Assembly (NCBI GenBank): GCA_019321725.1
Contig: JAGSPU010000052.1
Coordinates: forward strand, 2,046,001-2,110,000
DNA: 64,000 nt
From: Paulownia fortunei
Taxonomy: Eukaryota > Streptophyta > Magnoliopsida > Lamiales > Paulowniaceae
Direction: 5' to 3'
Positions 45,264 through 61,665 of this stretch are shown piece by piece. Positions within the stretch are counted from its first letter, which is position 1; every line of letters begins with the position of its first letter. Position numbers and translations under genes: made by a program. The notes beneath the pieces are model-generated. The model saw only the letters and a program-made list of their open reading frames with translations, made no database searches and was not told where the DNA came from.

Positions 45264-48200
45264 ATGGAGATGGCTATTGGTTCACACCCCACTTCCAAAC
45301 TCACCTCTAAAGCTCTTCCTTTATCATCAAGAAATCTTGAACCCACTAAAGGAAACTCCATTTACAGTTCTTCTTGGCTGAAAAGACAGTTTCTTGGAAG
45401 TGCTTTATCTATCAAGACAAAATCAAAGAGTTCAAGAATCCCTCTTCGGAATTCTGTCAAATGCTCGGTTTCTCAAGTCACAGACACTACGCTGGTACCG
45501 TATATAGGACTGATGATTCTTTATCTCACTTTCTTGATTTTGTTTATATGCCTTGTTATTCACTTGTGTCGGCTTCTTATGTGTGCCTGTGTTTTCTGTT
45601 TGATGTTACACTTGATATGCTTGTTGATTTACTATGTAATTTTGCTATCTTCAATTGATTCTATGGAAAACATTCTTTTCGTGTTAATTTTTGTCACGTG
45701 TGCAGTGGAAAAGGGCGAAATTTGAAGCTTATAGACATTGAGTGTCTTTTCTAAATTTTGTTTTAAAACTCAATTTATTTGTCAGTGACAATTTTCGCAG
45801 ATGTTCTGTGGGCTATGTGTATTTTGATTTTCAAAGGAGACAATGATGTATATGTTCTAATCTATGAATTTACTAAAAACGGTCCTTTATTTTGACTTTC
45901 GATCAGTTATTTACTTGTGTAGGAGCTGTGTTAGCATTAAAAAAAAAAAGTTGAAGCATATATGGTACAATGGGACATGTGCTTGTATTTCTTGGGGTTT
46001 AGTGAACAGAAAGAATTACAATTCCAATGTTTGCTTGGGCAAATATTCAATGTCTGAATACACAAATACCACCTATTTTTGCACGCTCATTCCTGAGTGT
46101 GCATTATGTGATGATCAATTTTGTAGGTTTACCAACAGTATACATGAATCCTGCTGTATGAAAAGCACATTCTTTAAAACGAGTTTATCTATTCCTCTAT
46201 ATTGATTTTGTTGCATTTATTATGGGAAACAATGATGTCAGGTAAAATGCATCTTCATGAAGTCAAAACATAAATTTCAATGCGTACTGCCTTACTGTCA
46301 TTTTTACTTTTTTCAATTGGAGCATCATCATTTTCTAGAAATGACTGAACTCCATTTTGTCCTAATAGCGGTTTCATTTGATTGTCTCAGAGAAAAAGAG
46401 CCAGTTGATAAGAGAAATGACATACGAAATATAGCAATTGTTGCACACGTAGATCATGGAAGACCACTCTGGTGGATGCTATGTTGAGCAATCTAAGGTG
46501 TGTATTCTTGGGATCTTGGTAGAGGAGTTTTCCTTAGTAAAATATTGTAATGATACAAAACAAATGATAATTACTTTCTACAATGAATTATTATAAGACA
46601 TTTCAAGGTCATGCTGGTGGTCTAACAAATGTGACTAAAAAGATTGAGTAAATCAATTATTACTGAGGTTTGTTATGAAAGACTTTCTTCTTATATGATT
46701 ATCGATGTTCATGCAAATTAAAAACCTGTTATCTGTCTGATTGTTATCCACTTGGAACTATGAAATTCTTTTGTAGTTGTTGCCAATTAGTGACCCAATT
46801 TTGGTATAAGGTGAAGTGATGAACATTCCTTCTATTATGTTGTTATGCAGGTTTTTCTTGACAACCAATTTGTACGGAGAGGATAATGGATTCAAATGAT
46901 CTGGAGCGTGAAAGGGAATAACAATACTTAGCAAAAACACATCTATTACATATAATGATACAAAAATTAATATTATTGATACTCCAGGTCATTCTGACTT
47001 TGGAGGTGAAGTGGAGCGCATTCTCAACATGGTGGAAGGATCTTTTAGTGGTACTTTCTTTTTCTTTTTGAAAATTTGATGAGATTATCACTTCTTTAAG
47101 CATGGATCATTATTTATTCATATTAAATTGGAAATATAGTTGTTGTTATATAGTCAATTGCCTTCAATTCATAAATAGCTGTACATGTATAAAGAAATGG
47201 ATCATTTGAAAAAAAACATTAGTTAACTTACTAATTATTTATTATTTAGTGCAGATATTATTTTTTCATAATTATGTCTTTTCCTCATTTTTGATTCCCT
47301 TGATATGTGGGGTTTTGTTAAAATCCTCTTTTACTTTTCCTCCCTAAAAATGTTTCATGAGATGATCTCATCGATATCTCTGTGCCTGTTTTTCTAACAA
47401 TTTGTACATTTAACATCTTTACATCCGTCTTGAGAATAAATTTAATTACTATAGAGGGACAAAAAACATGAGATCAGGATGAATGTCAAACAAGATGCTC
47501 AATAAAGACACAGGGTGAATGAAATACCTTTATTTGTGCTCCTAACAACTTAAGTTTGATTTTATGTGCATCTGTATTTCTAACCCTGCTGACAAATCGA
47601 TGTGGCTATGATTCGTAGGTAGATTCTGTTGAGGGTCCAATGCCGCAAACAAGATTTGTTTTGAAGAAGGCTCTTGAATTTGGCCATGCCGTTGTTGTTG
47701 TCGTCAATAAAATTGATAGGCCTTCTGCTCGTCCAGATTATGTCATTAATTCGACTTTTGAATTGTTTATTGAACTAAATGCATCAGATGAACAGGTATT
47801 TATGTTGCAAATATTTTGTTAGTCCGCATCAATCTCTATTAAACCTGTGTAAATCATGAATTCAATGTCGTTCTTAATCTCATGCTTGAGTAGATCCCTA
47901 TCTCTACGATTGACAGGACATGTATATATTATAATGATCTATCATGACAATCAAGGCATAATTATGTGTTGCTGTTTAAGAAAATGCATATTTTTCATTG
48001 GCTAAACCTTATGCTGGAATTCAAATTGCTGTTTTAATTTAAACACAGTAAACATTTTTTGTGAAATTGTAAGGAGTCTTAATTAGAGAACAAACCGAAA
48101 AGATCACAATGGATAAATGCTCACTGCAATGCTTAGTATTTGGTATTTGTTCTTACTGCAGTGTGATTTCCAAATTATATATGCGAGTGGTCTCAAAGGA

Positions 48201-51200
48201 AAGGCAGGACTTTCACCTGAAAATTTGGCTGAGGATCTTGGACCACTTTTTGAGTCTATCGTCAGATGCATACCTGGACCGCAAATTGCCAAAGATGGGG
48301 CTCTTCAAATGCTTGTTAGTGGTGGCTCTTTATGTTACTTTTTACTTTTTATTCATTTTATGCATCTTTTAATTATTAGCCCAATAACTTTTGGATGTGG
48401 CATTCTTACTTTCAAACAAAGGAAATTATGATTCAAAATGCATTATGGTGCTGTTTGAATTAAGTAGCGATTCTGCACATTAATTTGCTGATAATGAAAG
48501 CTCAGTATTGCTAGGAAAATAATGCTGAAAGTTATAGTAGAACATAAATGATAGAACAATCACCACAATGCGGAGAGGCAACCATATAAATAGATAGAGT
48601 ATTGAAGTTGAGGGGAGCCTAGAGCGAAGGACCATGTACCAATTAAGTCATATACTTGTGAACTAATTATTATCTTTAGAGAACACACTTCACATAAACA
48701 ATCACCGGTTACTAACATAAAAGGTTACTTTCCAAGTATCATAGTTGCTCTTTTAGTTCCCTTACAATTAAATGGTTTTTGTGATGACATTTTTTCAGGG
48801 GAAAAAAAATGAAATTGATAATGTGAACAAATGGCAAAGTTTAAATTACTGAGGAAGCAGTGTAACATCATCATTTATATTCTGTGATTTAGCCATTAGT
48901 GATGTATTTCTTTTGACAAATGTCAAGTGACCATGGTCTAATTTTAACCTGTGTTGTATGTTTTACTTAATACTACTGAAATTTTGCAGGCTACCAATAT
49001 TGAGTATGACGAACATAAAGGGCGCATTGCTATTGGACGTTTGCATGCTGGTGTATTGCGCAAAGGAATGGATGTGCGGGTAAGCTTAATGAGATTTGAT
49101 ACTGAATAAACTTGACATTTCTCATGAAAAATTAATTAATAAATCTATATATGCTGGAGCCCCTTGGGGTGGTTTGATTGATTCATAATCAAAGGAAACC
49201 ATGTTGTAGTGAGAAAAGACGAGCATTCTGAATCAATTATATCTTAGAGAAGTTGAGAGTACTTTACATCTTCATGTTGTTTTGGAGTATTCCAGTTTTG
49301 TAGAGATATTGCAAACCCTTCTTTTGCTTTCTCTTTTCATGATATTGGACTTGCAGATAAAATGTTGAATATTCACACAACCAGCTGTCATGAGTTGATA
49401 TCCTTAGCAAGGATATAGATAATGCAAATCTTTATTTTGTTCAGGTTTGTTCCTCAGAAGATGAATGCAGATTTGCTAGAGTAAGTGAATTATTCGTGTA
49501 TGAAAAGTTCAGTAGAGTTCCTGCAGAAACAGTAGAGGCTGGTGACATTTGTGCTGTTTGTGGTATTGACAATATTCAGGTAGGATCAAATATCATGTGG
49601 CTCTTCCTATTGGTGACATGTCATGCATAATTTTTCCTTCCTGCTGATACTGACAAACTCATGATAACAAACATATTTCACCAATCCAGATTGGAGAGAC
49701 AATTGCAGACAAAACTTTGGGGAAGCCATTACCCTCCATAAAGGTGGAAGAACCTACAGTGAGAATGGCTTTCTCAATCAACACTTCACCTTTTGTGGGC
49801 CGTGAGGTATATGAATTGGCAGTAGTCATCCTTTACTGGATGAGTATAGACAACAGTCATAAATGAAAAGACAATGTTTGCTAATATTTTCGTTTACAAT
49901 TTAAAATCTCTTTATGAAATTTTTGTGATCTATATGTGTTTACACAGTTCTGTTGATGTTTGTTCTTACAATTTTTTAGGGGAAGTATGTTACTAGTAGA
50001 AATCTGCGAGATAGGCTCTACCGCGAGCTTGAGCGAAATTTGGCTATGAAAGTTGAAGATGGTGAAACTTCAGATACATTTATTGTTAGTGGACGTGGTA
50101 CTTTGCATATCACTATATTAATAGAAAACATGTAAGAGAGGAGTCCACATTGTAACCAATCTTTTACATCTTTAAACATTTCTAATATGCGTAATTTTCC
50201 CAGGCGTAGAGAAGGATATGAGTTCATGGTGGGGCCACCCAAAGTTATCAACAAAAAAGTGGATGACAAATTGCTGGAACCTTACGAGGTGATTTTTTAA
50301 ATTTTTGATACATATGTATTCCCCTTGTGGTAGAAATGACATGGGAGTATTTTAGTCTAGGCATCGATGAGTATTTCGGTTTTTTACCTCTATCTTTATC
50401 CCTTCCCTTCAATCCAAGCTCACTACCCTTCCAAAATAAGCATGTGTTCATGTGCATGCCTGTGGCATGGATGTTAGGGTGTTGTATGTATCTATGACTG
50501 GAGGGTTCTACAACAGCGTCCAATTATTAATTTGATACTTATACTGCATACGCAATTTCTGTTAAATATGTATGGGGTAATGTGGAGGTTATCCATGATG
50601 AGAGAACATGCTTTTTGTCCTGCATGTATGCCGACATTTTTTGAGCTTTTGAGTCAACAGATATAAGAAATTAGTGTCTAACAATACACTGTTGCCAATA
50701 CTAACTTAAAGGGAAAATTTCTTGCACTCTCAAGAGTTACAGTAACTTGAAAGCTCAAAAGATGAATGTTATACACGTGGAAGTTTTTGAGATTTCTGTG
50801 TCCATGATATCTTAAGAAAAAATTTCCAATGGGTGTTTCTGCAGATTGCTATTGTGGAGGTACCAGAAGAATACATGGGGCCTGTAGTGGAACTTCTTGG
50901 TAGAAGGCGTGGACAGATGGTTGATATGCAAGGAACTGGGTATTAACAGATATCTCCCGTTGTGCTTTTGAAAACTATTTTCCAGGAGAAATCTCTTGCT
51001 TTTAGTGATGTAGTACCTTATGGACAGACCAAATAAGACTGTTTGTTGCATATTGGATTACATAGAATCTCATTGCCTTCTTCTAACTCAGTAGTTCGAA
51101 GCAGCAAAGAAAAAAATCACAAGTGTGTGCTTCTGCTCCTCTTCAGAAGCACTAAATATTTACCCTTATGGACTTCAATGATTTTTTGTATGTTGCCTGA

Positions 51201-53230
51201 TTATGTATTCTTGTAGCTTGCCCCACACTGCCAATAGCTCTGATCCATATCCTAGTATATTAATATGGTTACCTGGATTTAATATATGTTTTTATCTGGA
51301 AAATTGATGTTAGTTGAGGGAAGACATGTAAATTAGATAGGGTAACTTATCAACCCGTAGTAGCTTATGTTACACAAAGATCTCATCTGTAGTCTCTCTC
51401 TCTCTCTAGTCCAAGTTGCGTTAAATATTTGGGTATCTGCTCCTTTTTGTGACCTGGTAGTTCATTACATTGGTACCCCTTTGTTTAGTAACAATCAAGA
51501 GGTCAATATCTTTTCCCAGTGACATTGATCAACTTTGTTGCCTAAACTTCCATAATCATTTTTAAATAGTTTTCTTTCTTAATCTGGCACTTTTTACCAT
51601 TCAATCTTGCCTTTCCAGCTTTCAAAACTGTTGGTGAATGCATTGTTACCACTGCTAATAATTTGAATAGTATATATATTGGGAATTTCTACTGGATTGT
51701 AATTTTCAGTATGTGGAACAGATATAGTAGTCATATTAATTCCTTTTGAGACTCCTTGATTTTATCCAGTCATAAACATTTGCAGAGTGTCAGTCAGTAC
51801 ATACTGGATTTACACAATTTTGAAACAATGTGTGTAAATTTTGTTTTTCTCGAAATTGAGACAATCTTTTCTTTATTGTGATGATGTTTTTCTTCAAAAA
51901 TCTCAAATCATTTCCTTATCTGCTTTAACTTTTTGCTCACATCACTAGAGTCTTAGGTGAGGAATAATCTCATTTTTATTTTCCAACCTTGTTTTTGTTA
52001 TCTGCCACTTAAACTAAATATTGTATTGTATTAGGTCGGAAGGCACAACACTGATGAAATATAAGATACCAACCCGGGGCCTTCTTGGATTGCGAAATTC
52101 AATTCTTACTGTATCTCGAGGCACAGCAGTTCTTAATACAATATTTGATGAATATGGACCTTGGGCTGGTGACATAAATACCCGTGATCAGGGTTCACTG
52201 GTAATTTCTTACCTGGATTTGGACTAACCTCTCCGACATTAGAAAACATTTATCAGATGGTTTTTTGTCTATAATATATCCTGTTATTATATATATGAAT
52301 GAGCAATTGTCAGTTGGGTTTATTCAGCAGTAATCGCTATTATTGCTTAAACTTTGTCCCATCTATCATATATGAAATGGACCCTTTTACTTATCCATAT
52401 TCATTTTGTAGTATGTGAAAGAATGGAAATGCTGTTTCTTTAATTGTGTTCAAGAGAGGCCGACCCTCCTTAAAAAATGCAAATAACTTTACCTTCCTCT
52501 TTTTTATAAGGTTGCTTTTGAGGATGGAACAAGTACATCTTATGCTCTCTCAAGTTCACAAGAAAGAGGCCAGATGTTTATTGGACCCGGAGTTGATGTG
52601 TATAAAGGTCAAATAGTGGGCATTCATCAGCGCCCAGGTGACTTGTCCTTGAATGTATGCAAGAAAAAAGCTGCAACAAACGTCCGTTCAAATAAAGAAC
52701 AAACAGGTGACAGAACTGCCTAGTGTGTCCTACATTGATTTTACCTGTTGAAATGGGATTGTAGATACCGTTTGCTTTAGCTTCATTTGTTTACATGCAA
52801 CCATAGGATTTCTGAATAATTTCAGTAAATGTGAAGATATAAAAGTAGTTTTTTTATTGCTTTAAATGCTTCCATTTTATGTTGAAAAAGGCTATACAAG
52901 TTAACCTACTTGTAGGTGATCCAGAAATATGGGATTGTGAGTGTGCTAGTATATGTTAATGTTATTCTGTGTTTTTCTTAATCTGTTTTTCAAGATTTTC
53001 TATTTTGGTTACTTTTTATTACTTGGAATGCTATGATGAGTTATCAGCAAGAGTCCATTATAATCTATTGACTGAATTCTTTGTTGGTGCATGTAGTGGT
53101 TCTGGATACCCCACTGGAGTACAGTCTGGATGACTGCATAGAGTACATTCAAGAAGATGAACTTGTTGAAGTTACTCCCTCAAGCATCCGAATGTGCAAG
53201 AACCCTAAGATTGTAAAGAAATCTCGCTGA
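45264..53230 (+). CDS. SVR3: Chloroplast TypA/BipA-like translational GTPase (SVR3 type), 14 exons, G-domain exons damaged
   Basis: TypA/BipA is a ribosome-associated GTPase related to EF-G; the plant SVR3 form acts in chloroplasts in translation and biogenesis. Exons: 45264-45499, 46391-46497, 46851-47050, 47619-47795, 48162-48314, 48990-49079, 49445-49579, 49690-49806, 49980-50131, 50204-50288, 50845-50939, 52035-52200, 52511-52706 and 53097-53230. Exon 1 encodes a Ser/Lys-rich start ([13 protein letters not shown]) suitable as a transit peptide. The G domain follows: G1 near 46445-46470 (AHVDHG then a broken GKTT), G3 [13 protein letters not shown] in exon 3, and G4 [11 protein letters not shown] in exon 4. 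The later domains are typical ([59 protein letters not shown]). Exons 2 and 3 lack six bases in all: one after 46460, one after 46488, one after 46877, one near 46916 and two at 47040/47041. With them restored every exon is in phase, giving about 682 aa. The other twelve exons are clean. As written the frame breaks in the P-loop. Confidence 0.92.
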
Positions 53231-55429
53231 AATTAATATTTAAGGAGCAATGAGAGCTTTTCATCCTTGCATTGCTGGCCGGCTCTCATTTCCATGTTAT
53301 CATGCCCAATGCAACCGTGGGCGTGTTACATCTTGCTTCTTGAGGAATAAATTGTTCGCCCGATGGCTACAGCTATTGATGCTTCGACACTTGAAATTCT
53401 TCTATACTGTCAACCAGTAGGTATACAAAGTTAAAAAGAAATTTTTGAACCTAGATCCATGAGGTGGTATAGCAGTGTAGAACTCTAAACTTGTTACTAC
53501 TTAGGGATCTGTATTATTTAGCATAACTGCATAGTGCAGATATAAGTTTTGCCGAATATTCATCTTTCTGTTCAAGATTACCTAAAAGGGCTGGATAAAA
53601 CCTTGTCTTCTGAATAGTTTGTGAACCCTATAGTAGCTTGATGTGGGTTACAGTTTATTCTTGGTAGAAACAGTCGATATATATTAAAAGACCATGTCCT
53701 TTCTGGTTAGATATATTCCAAGTCAAGAAGAAAGGTTGTGGTCATGTTCAAAGTCAAGAAGCAAATTCTACCCCTCATCAGGGTGCATGTTGCGTCTAGG
53801 TCGCATAGAAACACTAAACGCGGAAGCTTCTTCTGCATGTAAACTGTGTGAAAGAAATAGTTACAATACGATAAAAAGATCGTTTTCGGGAGGGCAAGAA
53901 CAGTAAAATAACAACATCGTTCTCATGAGGGCAAGAACAGTAATAAAAAGATCGTTTTCGTGACTGTTCTTGCCCTCTGTAATGACCACTACAACCCATT
54001 TGAGTGCCAAGAAAACATCAAGTAGGAGTATCTTTTGAGAATTTTCCCATCTTTTTCTAACATATACAGGAATTGGTCGATTCTTTTGGGACCCTGAGCA
54101 ATGGATCCTTCGCCTACTTAAGTCCAATTTGTGGCTTTTCTCCTCTTCATTCACATTTTGACATTTCTTGTGGTGCCATTCAATGGGATTTGACTTTTAT
54201 ATGGATGTTTCTGAATTGATCATCCATTTTGGGCCCTTGACAGCCCCAACTGCTGGTGTTCCTTTGTCAACTTTGTCACATTTTTATCAAAATATTCAAA
54301 GCCGCATTCTTTTGAGAAAACAAAAAAAAAAACATTTTTTATTTAATTAAAAGTGATAATAAATACACACAGAATTGAGAATTAATTCTTGGAGTGTATT
54401 TATAAGTGTCTAAAGTACAAATTTGTTATATATCAGTTTTTTTTTTAAAAATTCTATTTAATTTCTCGTATGTAAATGTAAATTTAAGTAATCATCATCG
54501 GTGAAAAATGAGAGCTCTATTATTAATTTTCATGAATTGACTGAATTTATTCCATTAAAAAAATTTATTTATGTGGTATTCCTTTGTCAACTTATATAGT
54601 TAAACAAAATTAAATAATATATCCTAAGTTAAATGCCATAATCATCTTTTTTATTTTTTGTCTTGCCAACTTGCCAATTTATAATTCCAAAAAATTGAAG
54701 TTGACTCGTCAGAATGGTTTTATGTAGTAGAAGCGCGTACACGGCTAAACTAATTTCAAATATATTTAAAATCCATTTTAAAAAATAAAAGTTGGATAAA
54801 TATTCGAAGTCAAATCGCCGAGTTTGACCGGGTTGAAGAATCCTTATTAGCTTTCTAAGAAGCTACCAACTCATTTTATCACATGCTTATTAACAAAAAA
54901 AATGTCTTTTAAAAAGAAATAAAACTATTTAATTTTTTTTGTAATTGACCAAAGTACCCCAATAATTAAAAGAACAAGACATTTATCTTTTTTCTTTCTT
55001 GAAGGAAAGGATAACATATTATATCGATTTTTGAAAATGTATTGAAAATAAACCTTTCAGTATTGATCCGACAATTGCAGAGTGAGAAGGGCATAGTTGA
55101 GTTAATCTCCCCAAATAGAGTTAAGATAAGTGACTGACCTTTTAGTTGAAAGGTAAGAACGATAAATAGAGAAATAAAGGAAAAGTAACAAGTACCTAAT
55201 TCTTTCAATCAACAAAAAAAATAAGATATTTAAACCCCAAAATTATTTGTTCAATATTAACTCAATAATCTAATTTATATGATCTGATTAATTTTACAAA
55301 TTGACAAATTATGCTTTGTAAAATTTATTTATTTCAAATTATTTAATTAGATTGTTATTATTTTTGTAAGTAACTATGGAAAGTTCGTTTCGATACATTT
55401 TATTTGATTTGTAAGGTAAAATAATATAA
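53231..55429. other. TypA 3' UTR and intergenic DNA
   Basis: The first few hundred bases after the TGA are probably the TypA 3' UTR. A set of short direct and inverted repeats occurs at 53873-53977. Beyond 54300 the sequence is AT-rich without supported genes. Confidence 0.45.
53873..53977. repeat. Short repeat cluster with a 15-bp hairpin
   Basis: AGGGCAAGAACAGTA occurs twice in direct orientation (about 53891-53905 and 53928-53942) and once inverted (53963-53977). The second direct and the inverted copies form a perfect 15-bp stem (GAGGGCAAGAACAGT, 53927-53941) with a 21-nt loop. The loop again contains the AAAAAGATCGTTTTCG unit found at 53873. Confidence 0.85.
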
Positions 55430-57015
55430 ACCAAACAAATATAAAACATTATTGAAAAACGTGGAAGGAACACAAAACCTAGGCATTGGAGGGTAAAATT
55501 GCAATTAAGGGAAAGCTAGGACCTCTTCTGCTACTTCTTGCATCCTCCCTCGGTGGGCGTCTAGAAGGTCACCCAACAATTTAGACAAAACACTGCAACG
55601 TTTATAGGATTTCAGGAATGGATGACCTTCTTGCCCATGATACTTTCACAATTTTCCATTTGAACCCATGTATGATTAACAATCCAGGTTTTTTTTTAAA
55701 TAATTATTATAATGTAAGGCAATCCAAAAATCGAATAAAGTCAACTATTAAAACCAAAGATTGGACAGATAAGAATAGCAAGTGAAATTATAATGTATTA
55801 AATAATTTTATAACATATTGTGTCAAAATAAATAATAAATCTTATCTTTTCATCGATGATGTTTTTTTTTCAAGATATTGATATTAATTTTTGATATTAA
55901 CATAGAAATTATTTTTGAGTAAAATTCAATTCTCTCGATAATTGTCGTACAAACATTTTTATTTTTACCCATTTGATATTTTGCGTTTAGGTAAAGAATA
56001 CATATTTGATATTTTTGTGGTGAAATTGACTATACAATCCAAGTAGATTATTACTATGTGAACTTTTCACTTTGCTTTCAATTGTGTCAAAAATAGAAAA
56101 ACAAAACAAAAGGAGAAGAAGAAAAAAAATAATCCCAAATGAAGTCAAATTGATCCAATTTAAAAGTCAAATCAATGGACAAGTCTGCCATTTCTTGCTC
56201 TCTAAAAACAATATAAACAAAACAAAAAAAAAATATTATTGAAAAAGGTTGGACCACCAAACCTAGCTAGTCATTGAAGGGGTACATTTGCAATTAAGGG
56301 AAAGCTAGGGCCTCTTCTGCTACTTCTTGGATAAGTCTCTTAGTCGGCTTCTAGAAGGTCACCCAACAGTTTAACCAAAACACTCCACGTTTTTACATTA
56401 TGAAATTAGGATTTCTGGCTGTGATGACTTTCTTGCCCATGATACTTTCACAATTTTCCATTTGAACCATTGTATGATAAACAATCCAATCTTAGAAAAG
56501 AAATTGTTACAAATGTAAGATAATCCAAAAATCTAATAAAGTTCACTATTAAATCAAATAAGTGACACACCAAAAATAAAATAATACTAAAATTTTAAAT
56601 TGTTTCATTATTTACTAGGTCTAACCAATAGTCTCATCTTAATTTACAATCTCTATTATTATGTTTGATTTGCTTCAAATACAAGCAAAAAAATTATTCT
56701 TTCTGTTAATGATGTTTCTTTTCACTAATACAACTTAAGATATTTGGTCCGTTTCAATTTTCTATATTAACACTGAAATTGGTTTCGAGTAAAACTAAGT
56801 TGAGTTCTAAATATTTGCTTTATACTTATATCCATAGTTTGATTTATTTCTTTTAAGTAAATAGTTAACTTTACTAGTATGTGAACTTTTCACTTGCTTT
56901 CAATTGATGCAATAGGGTCAAAATTGGGAAATCAAAACAAAAGGCGAAGAACCCAAAGTGAAGTTAAATTAAACCAATTTACAAGTCAAATCAATAGATT
57001 GAAGTCTGCCCATTT
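55430..57015. repeat. Two-copy tandem duplication, unit ~0.79 kb, upstream of the CDPK gene
   Basis: About 55430-56206 and 56207-57015 are diverged tandem copies. Shared landmarks in order include AATTAAGGGAAAGCTAGG, CCTCTTCTGCTACTTCTTG, CTAGAAGGTCACCCAACA, GATACTTTCACAATTTTCC and GTGAACTTTTCACTT. The second copy ends about 0.7 kb before the CDPK ATG. Nothing coding is seen in either copy. The duplicated DNA is placed to act as CDPK promoter, but that is inference. Confidence 0.85.
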
Positions 57016-57728
57016 CTTTCATCATTGGAAGTGCAAATATCCAGTTTGTCAAAAAATAATAACTTAAAAGATATTATTTTTCTTCTAAATTTTAAAAATA
57101 TAGGTAGGAAAGTCTCCATAAAATGTCTTAGAAAATTCCCCATCTCAACATTTTCTGCAATCCCAAACCCATTTCCTCCCTTAAATCTCCTTCCCGAGCT
57201 ACCCACAGTTCTGGGGATTCCATAGTTTGACGTGAAGTTAGCACAATTTTTAGAAATCCTTTAATTTCTATTTTCATCTTATTTTCTTGCTAAATTGTAG
57301 AAATCTATAGTTTTTCTTGCTAAATTGTAGAAGTCTATAGTTTTCTTGGTGTTCCCACCTTGTCAGTCTTGAAAGATCTGAAGTTTTTGTAGTTGGGTTT
57401 TGAAGCTTATCAAATATTGAGGAAAACCCACTTCTTCTTTACTTTTTTTCTGTGTATGTGTTGATAGTAAGGATTGGGTTTTGATCGTTGTTGACTACTG
57501 TTTTTACTGCAATCCAGAAACCCAATTGGCTGAAAGATCCAGAAAAGTGAAAAAAGTACGAGAATTGGAGCTTTAGTATAGAAAGGTTGAAGCTTTATTC
57601 TCTTTGATTTGTCTGTGGTGCGTCGATCAGAGAAAAACTAAGATTTTTATTGATCTGGGTTTTAAATTCTGCTGGAACTTCTGAGACCTTTTCGCCTGAA
57701 TATTGAAAATATCAGGTTCGTTTTGGAA
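57016..57728 (+). other. CPK: CDPK proximal promoter and 5' UTR, with a 30-bp tandem repeat
   Basis: The interval ends at the initiator ATG. A 30-bp unit (TTTTCTTGCTAAATTGTAGA and ten more bases) is present twice in tandem at 57282-57311 and 57312-57341 with one difference. The transcription start was not determined, so the split between promoter and leader is unknown. Confidence 0.5.

Positions 57729-61665
<3,937 letters not shown>

Noticed and set aside
45374..45725. Long frames extending from TypA exon 1 into its intron
   Set aside because: They read through the GTATAT donor at 45500 into T-rich intron with hydrophobic low-complexity translation.
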